Assembly (NCBI RefSeq): GCF_002934605.1
Contig: NZ_PTJC01000005.1
Span: 682,001 to 746,000, forward strand
Source of the DNA: Neolewinella xylanilytica
GTDB lineage: Bacteria; Bacteroidota; Bacteroidia; Chitinophagales; Saprospiraceae
Length of the DNA stretch: 64,000 bases
Direction of reading: 5' to 3'
The translations under genes were made by a program, and so were the position numbers. The notes beneath the pieces were generated by a model that was given only the letters and a program-made list of their open reading frames with translations, made no database searches and was not told the DNA's origin. Numbering within the stretch: position 1 is the first letter of the stretch; each line of letters opens with the position of its first letter. Below, piece by piece: positions 42,042 to 51,231 of the stretch.

Positions 42042-42785
42042 ATGCAGCTAAAGGCCCGTCTCCGGCAATCCGAACCCCTCCGCAACGTCTTCATGACCCT
42101 GCCCGTACCGGCCCTGGCCGAGCGGATGGGCGTGATGGGCGTGGAGAGTATTACGCTCGACATGCAGCACGGATCCATCGAGGATGCCCACCTGCTTGGG
42201 TTGCTGCAGGCCATCCGGGCGGGCGGTGCCCTGCCACTGGCCCGCCTGGCGTGGAACCGGCCGGAGCTGATCATGAAGGCGCTGGATTACGGCGTGGAGG
42301 GCATTATCTGCCCGATGGTGGACAGCGCCGAGGAAGCCGCGGCATTCGTGCGGGCGGCCAAGTACCCGCCGGTGGGGAATCGTTCGTTCGGTCCCTTTCG
42401 CGCGGATCTCCATCATGGTGGCGACTACTTCGCGGATGCCAACGACGGGACGCTCTGCTTCGTCATGGTGGAAACGGCCGGCGCGGTCGAGCACCTCGAC
42501 GCCATCGCCGCCACCCCCGGCCTGGACGGGCTCTTCATCGGGCCGTGGGATCTAAGCGTCAGTCTCGGGCTGAAGGAACGCGCGAATTTTTCCGATCCCG
42601 ATTTATCCGCCGTGCTAGACCGCGTGGTCGCAGTAAGTAAGCAGCACGGGCTGTTCAGCGGCGTCTTCACCATCCGGCCGTCGGATATGCCGGGGCTCGT
42701 CGGTCGCGGCTTCGACCTGATCACCTGCGGTACGGAAGACGTGATCTTTCAGCGGGGACTGGGGGATTGGATGGGGGCGTGGTAG
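42042..42785 (+). CDS. HpcH/HpaI-family class II aldolase
   Basis: This 247-residue TIM-barrel protein of the HpcH/HpaI/citrate lyase beta family cleaves or condenses 2-keto acids with aldehydes using a divalent metal. Seen are LDMQHGSIED (with the catalytic-type His), an Arg after PLARLAWNRP, MVETAGAVEHLD with the metal-binding Glu, and GLFIGPWDLSVSLG with the second metal ligand Asp. It lies 10 nt after the CocE-type gene and may form an operon with it. Confidence 0.88.
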   Translation: MQLKARLRQSEPLRNVFMTLPVPALAERMGVMGVESITLDMQHGSIEDAHLLGLLQAIRAGGALPLARLAWNRPELIMKALDYGVEGIICPMVDSAEEAAAFVRAAKYPPVGNRSFGPFRADLHHGGDYFADANDGTLCFVMVETAGAVEHLDAIAATPGLDGLFIGPWDLSVSLGLKERANFSDPDLSAVLDRVVAVSKQHGLFSGVFTIRPSDMPGLVGRGFDLITCGTEDVIFQRGLGDWMGAW

Positions 42786-42826
42786 GGTTCCTAAACCTAC
42801 TACCCCCAGCCTCCGTTGCACCATCC

Positions 42827-43873
42827 ATGCCCCTCCTCACCTTCAACGAATGCGGGATCTACTGCGAGCGCGCCGACGTCTACATCGACCCCTGGAAGCC
42901 GGTGGACCGCGCCCTCATCACCCACGGCCACGCCGACCACTCGCGCTGGGGGAATAAGTACTACCTCTGTACCCGGACCGCTGCGCCCGTCATCCGCTAC
43001 CGACTGGGCGACATCAAGCTGGAAACCGTGGAGTTCGGCGAGGTAAAGACAATCAACGGCGTCAAATTCAGCTTCCACCCCGCGGGGCACATCGTCGGCT
43101 CGGCGCAGATCCGCGTAGAATACAAGGGCGAGATCTGGGTCGCCAGCGGCGACTATAAACTGGAGGACGACGGCCTCTCCGAAGCCTACCAGCCGGTCAA
43201 ATGCCAGCACTTCATCACCGAATCCACCTTTGGCCTACCCGTCTACCGCTGGACGCCGCAGGAGGAGGTAATGGCCGACATCAACGACTGGTGGCGGCAG
43301 ATCGCCAGCGAGGGACGTACCGCTATCCTGACCGGCTACGCCCTCGGCAAAGCACAACGCTTACTGAACGGACTGGATACCTCCATCGGTAAGATCTACA
43401 CCCACGGGGCCATCGAGAACACCAACGAGGTGATGCGCCGGCAGGGCGTCAAACTGCCCGCGACCACCCGTGTCACCCGAGAGATCAACAAAAAGGAATA
43501 CCTCGGCAACATCGTCGTGGCCACCCCCGGTGCCATCGGCCAGCCCTGGGTAAAGAAGTTCGGGAACGCCAGTATCGGGGCCGCCTCCGGCTGGATGACG
43601 CTGCGGGGGGCGAGAAGACGCCGGGGAGCCGACCGCGGCTTCGTGCTGAGCGACCACTGCGACTGGCCCTCCCTGCTCGAAGCCATCGACCTCACGGGGG
43701 CGGACAACGTCTACGTGACCCACGGCTACACGGCCATCTTCAGCAAGTACCTCCGCGAGCAGGGGCTGAACGCCGTGGAGTTGCACACCGAATACGAGGG
43801 CGAATTGGCGGAGATCGAAACGAAGGGGAATGCGGAGACGGAGAAGGAAAATTTGGCGGCTGATGCGGAGTGA
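42827..43873 (+). CDS. Ligase-associated DNA exonuclease (metallo-beta-lactamase fold)
   Basis: This 348-residue nuclease of the SNM1/beta-CASP-like group has the metal motif THGHADHSRWG near residue 25 and HPAGHIVGSAQIRVE, ASGDYKLE, and the late LSDHCDWPSL. It matches the exonuclease that accompanies bacterial ATP-dependent ligase and Lhr-type helicase in a DNA repair cluster. ATG 42827 gives the usual MPLLTFNECGIYC-type start. The ligase gene follows after a 129-bp gap filled by a foldback repeat. Confidence 0.9.
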   Translation: MPLLTFNECGIYCERADVYIDPWKPVDRALITHGHADHSRWGNKYYLCTRTAAPVIRYRLGDIKLETVEFGEVKTINGVKFSFHPAGHIVGSAQIRVEYKGEIWVASGDYKLEDDGLSEAYQPVKCQHFITESTFGLPVYRWTPQEEVMADINDWWRQIASEGRTAILTGYALGKAQRLLNGLDTSIGKIYTHGAIENTNEVMRRQGVKLPATTRVTREINKKEYLGNIVVATPGAIGQPWVKKFGNASIGAASGWMTLRGARRRRGADRGFVLSDHCDWPSLLEAIDLTGADNVYVTHGYTAIFSKYLREQGLNAVELHTEYEGELAEIETKGNAETEKENLAADAE

Positions 43874-43986
43874 GGTTCACCACAGAGGTAACGGAGGGTT
43901 TCACGGAGGAATCACGGAGGCTTTTCTTCATGTTGTAAATTCTGTGGACCTCTGTGAAGCCCTCTGGGTCCTCCGTGGTGAACCTC
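43872..43986. repeat. Foldback (MITE-like) element between exonuclease and ligase genes
   Basis: The 17-bp ends GAGGTTCACCACAGAGG (43872-43888) and CCTCCGTGGTGAACCTC (43970-43986) are inverted copies with one mismatch. The inside continues as an imperfect stem built from CACGGAGG/CCTCTGTG units, so nearly the whole 115 bp can fold back. The left end overlaps the exonuclease stop codon. Confidence 0.75.
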
Positions 43987-44002
43987 AGCAACCTCGATAC
44001 CG

Positions 44003-45598
44003 ATGAAGAACTTCGCAGAAATGTTCCGCCGCCTAGACCGCACCACCAAAACCAACGCCAAGGTGGACGCGCTCGCCGACTACTTCCTGCAGGTAGACGA
44101 CGAAGACAAATTGTGGACGGTCGCCCTCCTCAGCCATCGCCGCCCCCGCCGGACCGTCAACTCCAAGCTGCTGCGCGCCTGGGCCTCCGAGTTGAGCGGC
44201 ATCGATACCTGGATCCTGGAAGAGAGTTACCACGTGGTCGGGGACCTGGCCGAGACGATCGCCCTCATCCTGCCGCCGCCGGAGCAGGACTATGACCATA
44301 CCCTGACCCACTGGATCGATTACATCCAGCAGTTTGCCGGCTACGACGAGGAGGGCAAGAAGGAAGCGGTGCAGGAAGCCTGGCGCGGACTCAATACCAC
44401 CGAACGTTATCTGTTCAATAAGCTCATCACGGGCAATTTTCGCGTAGGGGTAAGCCAGAAGCTCATGACGCGCGCCCTCTCCCGGGCCACCGGCATTGAG
44501 GAAACCAACCTGGCCCACCGCCTAATGGGTAACTGGACCCCGAACGATACGACCTTAGAGGACCTGATCCACAGCGAATCGGCCACCGATGACATCTCCC
44601 GTCCCTATCCGTTCTACCTGGCCTACCAGCTGGAGCAGCCGGCGGAGGAACTGGGTAGCCCGGAAGAATGGCAGGCCGAGCACAAATGGGATGGTATCCG
44701 CGGACAAGTCATCGTACGCGATGACGAAGTGTTCGTCTGGTCGCGGGGCGAGGAACTGGTCAACGATAAGTATCCGGAATACCACGTCTTAGCTTCGGCG
44801 ATTCCGAACGGAACGGTGATTGACGGGGAGATCCTGCCGTACCGCGACGGGCAGCCGCTCGGTTTCAATGTGCTACAGACCCGGATCGGCCGGAAGACGG
44901 TTAGCAAAAAACTCCTTAAGGACGCCCCGGTCGTGCTCATGTGTTACGACTTGCTGGAATACGAGGGCCGCGATATCCGTAAACTGCCCATGTCCGACCG
45001 CCGCGAGTTGCTAGAGCGCGTCGTAGCAGAAAACGATACCGGCGGGGTGCTGCAGTTGTCGCCCGTCTTCGCCTTTTCCCACTGGGACGAGCTGGCCGCC
45101 GAGCGGGAAACGGCGCGGGAGAAGTTCAGTGAGGGCATCATGCTGAAGCGCAAGGACAGCGCCTACAGGCAGGGGCGCAAGAAGGGCGACTGGTGGAAGT
45201 GGAAGGTCGATCCCCTGACCATCGACGCCGTCATGATGTATGCCCAGCGGGGGCATGGCCGACGGGCAAACTTGTACACCGACTTCACCTTCGGGGTCTG
45301 GGACGGCGAAGATTTGGTGCCCTTCACCAAGGCCTATTCCGGCCTGACCGACCAGGAATTCAACAAAATCACCGCCTGGGTGCGCCGCAACACCGTCGAC
45401 CGCTTCGGACCGGTACGGAGCGTGAAGCCGAAGCAGGTATTCGAGATCGGCTTCGAGGGAATTCGAAAAAGTACCCGCCACAAATCGGGCGTGGCTTTGC
45501 GCTTTCCGCGGATGCTGCGCTGGCGACAAGACAAGCCCGTGGAGGAGGCCAATACGAAGGATGACCTGGAAGCGCTGCTGGCAACCTACGGGGGGTAA
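44003..45598 (+). CDS. ATP-dependent DNA ligase (LigB/LigC type)
   Basis: This 531-residue ligase has an N-terminal DNA-binding domain (about 1-200), the adenylation domain with motif I EHKWDGIRGQ (catalytic Lys near 230), the DGEILP motif III near 275, EGIMLKRKDS near 374 and WWKWK near 397, then an OB-fold domain. It seals nicks in repair. In many bacteria it is encoded with a helicase, the exonuclease upstream here, and a PdeM-type phosphoesterase; only the exonuclease is next to it in this window. Confidence 0.93.
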   Translation: MKNFAEMFRRLDRTTKTNAKVDALADYFLQVDDEDKLWTVALLSHRRPRRTVNSKLLRAWASELSGIDTWILEESYHVVGDLAETIALILPPPEQDYDHTLTHWIDYIQQFAGYDEEGKKEAVQEAWRGLNTTERYLFNKLITGNFRVGVSQKLMTRALSRATGIEETNLAHRLMGNWTPNDTTLEDLIHSESATDDISRPYPFYLAYQLEQPAEELGSPEEWQAEHKWDGIRGQVIVRDDEVFVWSRGEELVNDKYPEYHVLASAIPNGTVIDGEILPYRDGQPLGFNVLQTRIGRKTVSKKLLKDAPVVLMCYDLLEYEGRDIRKLPMSDRRELLERVVAENDTGGVLQLSPVFAFSHWDELAAERETAREKFSEGIMLKRKDSAYRQGRKKGDWWKWKVDPLTIDAVMMYAQRGHGRRANLYTDFTFGVWDGEDLVPFTKAYSGLTDQEFNKITAWVRRNTVDRFGPVRSVKPKQVFEIGFEGIRKSTRHKSGVALRFPRMLRWRQDKPVEEANTKDDLEALLATYGG

Positions 45599-45806
45599 GC
45601 TCCGTAGTTCATCCGGTCTTGTAAGTTGCTTTGGAAGGGGAAGAAGTTATTTTTCCAAATTTTCTTTGATAGTTGATTGCCAATTGGTTAAGGCTTTCCG
45701 GATGCGCTTTTAACGGCTTTGCCCGTAACAGATCGACGGCAGGATTGAAGCCTTGGCAATAGGTGTTTGCACATATCTTAGGCGGTTCAATCAACTCACT
45801 AGTGCT

Positions 45807-48800
45807 ATGAAACAATTACTACTGGTCCTCTGCGGGCTGGGGCTTTCCGTAAGCCTGGCCGCACAGCGGGTTATCGAAGGAACGATCGCGGACGATGCAG
45901 GAACCCCGCTGATCGGTGCTTCGATTCTCGCGGAAGGAACCACCACCGGCACCGTGTCCGACATCGACGGAAACTTCACCCTGACGGTGGCGGACGAGGT
46001 GCGCAATCTGATCGTCTCCTATACGGGATACGGAACGCAGACGGTGCCCCTCGACGGAAGTACCACCCTGGATATCGTGTTATCAGAAGACGCCGCCCAG
46101 CTATCCGAGGTAGTGGTCGTCGGCTACGGCAAACAAATCCGCAGTACCCTGACCGGCAACGTGGCCCAGATCGACGGGAGCGACATCGAAAACCTCCCCG
46201 TTTCCAGTGTGGAGCAGGCCATGCAGGGGCGCTCGGCGGGCGTTTTCGTCCAGTCGGTAAGCGGCAAACCCGGTGGCCGGATCAACATCCGCGTACGGGG
46301 ATCCTCCTCGATCTCGGCGGGCAACCAGCCGCTCTACGTGGTTGACGGGGTGCCCATCACCAGCGGTACCTTCAGCAGCCCGGGCTCCGGAAGCCAGAAC
46401 TTTTTGGCGGACCTCAACCCGAACGACGTGGAATCCATTGAAATCCTCAAGGACGCCTCGGCGTCGGCTATTTACGGTTCCCGTGCGGCTAACGGGGTGG
46501 TGCTCATCACCACGAAATCCGGACAGAGCGGTAAGGCCCGCATCAACCTCAACCTGAGCGGCGGGGCCAGCGAACCGAGTCGTTACCGGGAATTTCTCAA
46601 CGCCGAGGAGTACGTCCGGTTATTCCGGCAAACCGCCGTCGGAGCCGCCCGCTACGACTTCAATAACCAACTGAACGACTTCGGCCTGGAAGGCGACGAG
46701 TACACCCTGGACAATACCATCGCCGCCTACACCGAGTACGTAGAAGACCGCCTCGATCGCTATAGCGGACCCAGCGACTGGCGTAACAACGAAACCAATA
46801 CCGACTGGCAAGACGAGGCCTTCCAAACGGGAAGGAACCAGAATGCCGATCTGAGTTTGAGCGGGGGTACCGACAAACTGACGTATTACGCAAGCTTTGG
46901 CTACTCCGACCAGGAAGGGATTCTGGCGGGCAACGGCTTCCAGCGTCTCAGCTCCCGCCTGAACCTGGATGCCCAGGGATCGGAAAAGCTCACCTACGGA
47001 CTGCGGTTCGGCTTCAGCCGCAGCGACAACGAGCGGGTCAGTGACGACAACCAGTTCAGCACCCCGCTACAGTTGATCGCGCTTTCGCCCATTACGCCGG
47101 TACGGAATACCACCGGAGAAGACTTCGTGTACGACGGCACCACCTTCGCGCCCGGCCAGCTGTACGACCGGCCGATCACCACCTACTACAACGGATTGGT
47201 CGAATTGGCCAATACCGAAAAGCAATCCATTAGCTACCGGACGCTGGGCAACGTTTACGGACAGTACCAGCTCGCGCAGGGGCTCTCCGTGCGCGCGGAA
47301 GCCGGCATCGACGTGGCCAACATCAAACAGAACCGCTTCCTCGGCCGACTGAGCGACGGCGGGGAGGCCACCAACGGATTCGCCGATAGCCGCTGGGGCA
47401 ATATCGTAAACTACACTACCAAGGCTCTGCTACTGTACGACCGTGGCTTTGAGGGTGGGCATAATGTCGATTTCGTCGGCGGCATCGAATTTCAGAAATC
47501 CACCGAGGAAAATATCGAGGTCGACGCCCAGGAGTTTCCTCTCGATCAGCTACGTACGATTGCCAGCGCGGCCGACATTACGGGCGGAACCACCGATCTT
47601 ACCGAATTCGCCTTCCAGAGTTATTTCGGCCGGGCCAACTACAATTTCGAGCGGAAGTACCTCTTCAGCCTCAGTGCCCGCCTCGATGGCTCGAGCCGTT
47701 TCGGCGCCAACAACCGCTACGGATTCTTTCCCGCGGTGGCCGCCGGCTGGGTGCTGAGCGAGGAAGCCTTCCTAACCGACAACCCCCTGGTAAGCTACCT
47801 GAAACTGCGGACCAGCTACGGGCTTACCGGCAACGCCAATATCGGCAACTTCGAAAGCCTCGGCCTGTACGGGGCATCCAGCTACGGGTTCGTATCCGGC
47901 CTTGCACCTTCGCAGATTCCCAACCCCGACCTGACCTGGGAAACCACGAAGCAGTTCGATATCGGCCTGGACTTCGGATTCTTCAACAACCGGCTGAGTG
48001 GCGAACTCGACTACTACGTTAAGAATACCACGGATTTGCTCCTGAACGTCCCCGTGCCCGGCACGACCGGTTTCCGTACCCAGTTCCGTAACCTCGGCGA
48101 GTTGCAGAACCGTGGAGTGGAGCTGCTCCTCAACGCGGTCGTTTCCGACGGTGCCTTCGGCTGGAGCACCAGCTTCAACTTCGCCTACAACGACAACGAG
48201 ATCAAAGCCCTCGCCCCGGACCAGGAAATCATCGACGACGGCGGCAACCGCTACATGAACGTCGTGAAGGTGGGGGAAAGCCTCGGCTCCTTTTACGGCT
48301 ACGAGTACGCCGGGGTAAATCCGGAGAACGGTGACGGCCTGTTCTACGTAAACGCCACGGACGACGACGGCAACATCGTCGACCCCAACGCCACGACGAA
48401 CGACGCGAACGAGGCGAATTTCGTGATCCTGGGGAACGCGATTCCTACCACCTTGGCGGGCTGGACCAATAATTTCAGTTTCGGAGGCCTAACCCTCGAC
48501 GTTTTCTTTCAGGGCAGCTTCGGCAACGAGGTGCACAACTCGGCGGGCAACTTCCAGAGCTGCGGCGGTTGCTGGTTCGACAACCAAACGCGCGACCAGC
48601 TCGACGCCTGGACGCCGGAGAATACGGATACCGACGTTCCCGAAGCCCGCTTCTACTGGGGTAATGCCGACATCAACCGGAGCAGCCGCTACGTCAGCAG
48701 CGGTGATTTTATCCGGCTCAAAACCCTGACACTGGCTTACGAACTACCCGGAACGGTGTCCGGTCGGCTGGGGCTCAGCCGCCTGCGCTTTTACGTTACC

Positions 48801-48959
48801 GGGCAGAACCTGGCCCTGATCACCGACTACGCGGGCTGGGACCCGGAAGTAGCGGCGGACTTCCTGGCCGACGATTCGCCTAACATCCAGACGAGCGTTG
48901 ATTTTTATACCGCTCCCCAGGCCCGTACCATCATCTTCGGCGTCAACGTCGGTTTGTAG
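45807..48959 (+). CDS. SusC/RagA-type TonB-dependent transporter
   Basis: This 1050-residue outer-membrane transporter has a signal peptide (1-20), a CarboxypepD_reg-like domain (RVIEGTIADDAGTPLIGASI, about 22-100), the SusC plug with VVVGYGKQ near 112 and the SusC signature DASASAIYGSRAANGV near 230, then a 22-strand barrel. It imports an oligosaccharide or peptide together with the SusD partner 25 nt downstream. ATG 45807 is chosen for the signal peptide. A TATCTTAG element about 30 nt upstream may be its -7 site. Confidence 0.95.
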   Translation: MKQLLLVLCGLGLSVSLAAQRVIEGTIADDAGTPLIGASILAEGTTTGTVSDIDGNFTLTVADEVRNLIVSYTGYGTQTVPLDGSTTLDIVLSEDAAQLSEVVVVGYGKQIRSTLTGNVAQIDGSDIENLPVSSVEQAMQGRSAGVFVQSVSGKPGGRINIRVRGSSSISAGNQPLYVVDGVPITSGTFSSPGSGSQNFLADLNPNDVESIEILKDASASAIYGSRAANGVVLITTKSGQSGKARINLNLSGGASEPSRYREFLNAEEYVRLFRQTAVGAARYDFNNQLNDFGLEGDEYTLDNTIAAYTEYVEDRLDRYSGPSDWRNNETNTDWQDEAFQTGRNQNADLSLSGGTDKLTYYASFGYSDQEGILAGNGFQRLSSRLNLDAQGSEKLTYGLRFGFSRSDNERVSDDNQFSTPLQLIALSPITPVRNTTGEDFVYDGTTFAPGQLYDRPITTYYNGLVELANTEKQSISYRTLGNVYGQYQLAQGLSVRAEAGIDVANIKQNRFLGRLSDGGEATNGFADSRWGNIVNYTTKALLLYDRGFEGGHNVDFVGGIEFQKSTEENIEVDAQEFPLDQLRTIASAADITGGTTDLTEFAFQSYFGRANYNFERKYLFSLSARLDGSSRFGANNRYGFFPAVAAGWVLSEEAFLTDNPLVSYLKLRTSYGLTGNANIGNFESLGLYGASSYGFVSGLAPSQIPNPDLTWETTKQFDIGLDFGFFNNRLSGELDYYVKNTTDLLLNVPVPGTTGFRTQFRNLGELQNRGVELLLNAVVSDGAFGWSTSFNFAYNDNEIKALAPDQEIIDDGGNRYMNVVKVGESLGSFYGYEYAGVNPENGDGLFYVNATDDDGNIVDPNATTNDANEANFVILGNAIPTTLAGWTNNFSFGGLTLDVFFQGSFGNEVHNSAGNFQSCGGCWFDNQTRDQLDAWTPENTDTDVPEARFYWGNADINRSSRYVSSGDFIRLKTLTLAYELPGTVSGRLGLSRLRFYVTGQNLALITDYAGWDPEVAADFLADDSPNIQTSVDFYTAPQARTIIFGVNVGL

Positions 48960-48984
48960 TCCCCTCACCAACAAATAATATACC

Positions 48985-50316
48985 ATGATTCAGAAACTAA
49001 CACTGCTGCTGGGGCTGGGCTTCCTGACGGCCTGCGGCGACCAGCTGGAAATACAACCTTTTCAAAGTATCGGCGAGGAGGTGGCCCTTTCTTCCGACGC
49101 AACGGTCAAAGCCGTCCTGGTAGGCGCCTACGACCAAATCAGCAACGGCGACCTCTACGGGGGCAATAACCTGCGCGACGCCGAACTGCTCGGCGGAACC
49201 GGCGAACTGCTGTGGGTAGGCACCTTCAACGCCCCCGATGAAATTGCCCGCAAGCAAATTTCCACCGGCAACGGCGATGCGGAGGAGACCTGGCTGGAAA
49301 GCTACGAAGCCATCAATACGGCCAACAACGTACTGTCGGCCCTTGACGTGGTAGACGCCGACGATCGCGAACGCATCGAAGGCGAAGCCCGCTTCCTCCG
49401 GGGATTGCTGTACTTCGACCTCGTCCGCTTTTACGCCCTGCCCTACGAGGAAGGAACCCAGAACGATCAGCTGGGAGTTCCGATCGTGCTGGAACCCACC
49501 CGCGGCATCAGTGAAGAAACGAACGTGAGCCGCGCAAGTGTGGAGGCCGTTTATCAGCAGGTCATCGACGACCTCACCACAGCCGCCGAGTTACTCCCCG
49601 AAACCAACGGAATATTCGCCGACACCTACACCGCCACGGCCCTGCTCGCCCGGGTATACCTTCAGATGAGCGACTACGCGGCCGCCCGCGACGCCGCCAG
49701 CGAGGTGATCGAAAGCGCCAATTACCTGCTCACCCCGGAGTACGCCGCGGCCTTCATGAATGGCAGCAATTCCACCGAAGACATCTTTGCGATCCAGGTC
49801 AGTAGCCAGGACGGCGTCAACAACATGACCACCTTTTTCTCCGTGCCGGAGTTCGGCGGACGCGACGGCGACATCGAAATCCTGGATGCCCACCTCGCCC
49901 GCTACGAGGAAGGTGATGACCGCCTGGAGCTCTTCTTCCAGCGCGGCGGGGCCACCTTCACGGGTAAGTTCAACGACCAGTTCGCCAACGTGACGATCAT
50001 CCGCCTGGCCGAGATGTACCTCATCCGCGCCGAGGCCAACGAACGCCTCGGTACCGAAGTAGGCGCCACGCCGCTCGAAGACATCAACCGCCTGCGCGAC
50101 CGTGCCGGCCTGGATGACCTGGACGAGGTGGATCTGACCTTTATCCTCGACGAACGCCGGCGGGAACTGGCCTTCGAGGGTTTCCGCATCCACGACATCA
50201 AGCGGTTGCGGGAGACCATCGGTGCCTACGCCTACGATGCGCCGGAACTGATCTTCCCCATTCCCGCCCGGGAACGGGTCGCCAACCCCAACCTGGAGCA
50301 GAACGAAGGCTACTGA
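48985..50316 (+). CDS. SusD/RagB-family surface lipoprotein
   Basis: This 443-residue surface lipoprotein has signal and lipobox LTAC (Cys near 17), followed by the SusD helical repeat domain: NVLSALDVVDADDRERIEGEARFLRG-type segment, LYFDLVRFYALPY, and a C-terminal RDRAGL, ERRRELAFEGFRIHDIKR motif. It acts as the lid that captures substrate for the SusC transporter. A strong terminator follows, so susCD is a two-gene operon. Confidence 0.95.
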   Translation: MIQKLTLLLGLGFLTACGDQLEIQPFQSIGEEVALSSDATVKAVLVGAYDQISNGDLYGGNNLRDAELLGGTGELLWVGTFNAPDEIARKQISTGNGDAEETWLESYEAINTANNVLSALDVVDADDRERIEGEARFLRGLLYFDLVRFYALPYEEGTQNDQLGVPIVLEPTRGISEETNVSRASVEAVYQQVIDDLTTAAELLPETNGIFADTYTATALLARVYLQMSDYAAARDAASEVIESANYLLTPEYAAAFMNGSNSTEDIFAIQVSSQDGVNNMTTFFSVPEFGGRDGDIEILDAHLARYEEGDDRLELFFQRGGATFTGKFNDQFANVTIIRLAEMYLIRAEANERLGTEVGATPLEDINRLRDRAGLDDLDEVDLTFILDERRRELAFEGFRIHDIKRLRETIGAYAYDAPELIFPIPARERVANPNLEQNEGY

Positions 50317-50346
50317 CCGAGCCGCTGCATTTCAGTCTTCTTCTTG

Positions 50347-50389
50347 AATACCTCATCCCGCCGCACGTTCGGGGTGAGGTATTTTTTTT
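50347..50389 (+). terminator. Rho-independent terminator after susD
   Basis: Arms AATACCTCATCCCG and CGGGGTGAGGTATT (50347-50360, 50370-50383) followed by eight T. Confidence 0.88.
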
Positions 50390-50482
50390 GCGCCGGAGCG
50401 CGGGTGCCAAACTCGATCCACCACCCATTGATGGCAGATTACTACCTTTCCCTCCATTCGATCGGGAGCTAAAGGAATAAAT

Positions 50483-50695
50483 ATGATTTGGCGCATCCTC
50501 TTGGAAGCCCTGTTTAGCAATGCCAGTCCGGCGGGGAAGCTGCCCTGCGAGCTACCCAACACTATGAAGGCAGTACGCCACCAGCGGTCGGACGCACCCC
50601 GGGATCAGAACAACCAGCTGTTGGAATATGGGTATGGGATGGAGTACGGTAGGTCCGGCGGAAAGTTGTTTGCCTGCGCTCCGGCGCCACATTAG
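50483..50695 (+). pseudogene. Fossil of a GH3 beta-glucosidase C-terminus
   Basis: A 70-codon frame begins LLEALFSNASPAGKLPCELP, continues with MKAVRHQRSDAP and ends with NQLLEYGYGMEYG. In GH3 glycosidases of Bacteroidota this is the segment after the second catalytic domain (ALLEVLFGDxNPSGKLP, a DVP-type turn, then NPLFxFGYGLxY). Nothing of the preceding 600 or more residues is present, so it is a decayed remnant beside susCD. The match is by eye, but three motifs occur in the right order and spacing. Confidence 0.75.
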
Positions 50696-50757
50696 TTTAC
50701 CGCCTCCAGGCACTATTTGCGTGCCTTCGCTCTTAGCATGGTAGCTAATCCTTCACC

Positions 50758-51231
50758 TTGTACATTAAGCATTCCTTTCCGGCTTTCGGTTTCTACAATA
50801 TGTTGGTGGGAGTGGGTCTTCTGATCATCGCGGGAGTGTTGGTCTGGGTGCATCCCGGCTCCGCCGTTCTTCCGGCGCTAGCGGGGGGCGGCTATCTGTA
50901 TCTCGGGTATCACCTCCGAAATGCGGCAAGCCGGCAGATCGTCGTCTTCACTGCTATCGTCTATGCCGTATGGTTAGCTTACGGTCCGCTTGTTTATCAA
51001 GTGAGGATGAGTCCCGGCATCCTCATCGGCATCTTGCCGGGGAGTTTGGACCTGTCGTTTGATGTGGCCCTGCAGGCTGCTTACAACGCTACTGGCGATG
51101 CACCACCGGCCCTGGGATTCGATTTGCTGGCGCTGATCATACTATTCTACCTCGTGGACCAGTATCCCTTCGTCCCGGAATATCCCGCCCGTCCCCCGGA
51201 GGATATTCCGGACGCCGATTCCCGATCCTAA
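50758..51231 (+). CDS. Unrecognised small membrane protein
   Basis: About 157 residues with a TTG start at 50758, or 143 residues from ATG 50800. Predicted helices lie near residues 13-30, 37-52, 60-80, and 120-136. The tail is acidic and Pro-rich (PEYPARPPEDIPDADSRS). I do not recognise the family. The 3' end overlaps the convergent nadB gene by 4 bp. Confidence 0.65.
   Translation: MYIKHSFPAFGFYNMLVGVGLLIIAGVLVWVHPGSAVLPALAGGGYLYLGYHLRNAASRQIVVFTAIVYAVWLAYGPLVYQVRMSPGILIGILPGSLDLSFDVALQAAYNATGDAPPALGFDLLALIILFYLVDQYPFVPEYPARPPEDIPDADSRS

Larger units (their letters stand above)
50317..50757. other. Intergenic stretch after susD
   Basis: 441 bp holding the terminator, two copies of a GCGCTCCGGCGC-type motif (about 50391-50410 minus, 50668-50682 plus) and the GH3 fossil. 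No intact gene was seen. Confidence 0.6.
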
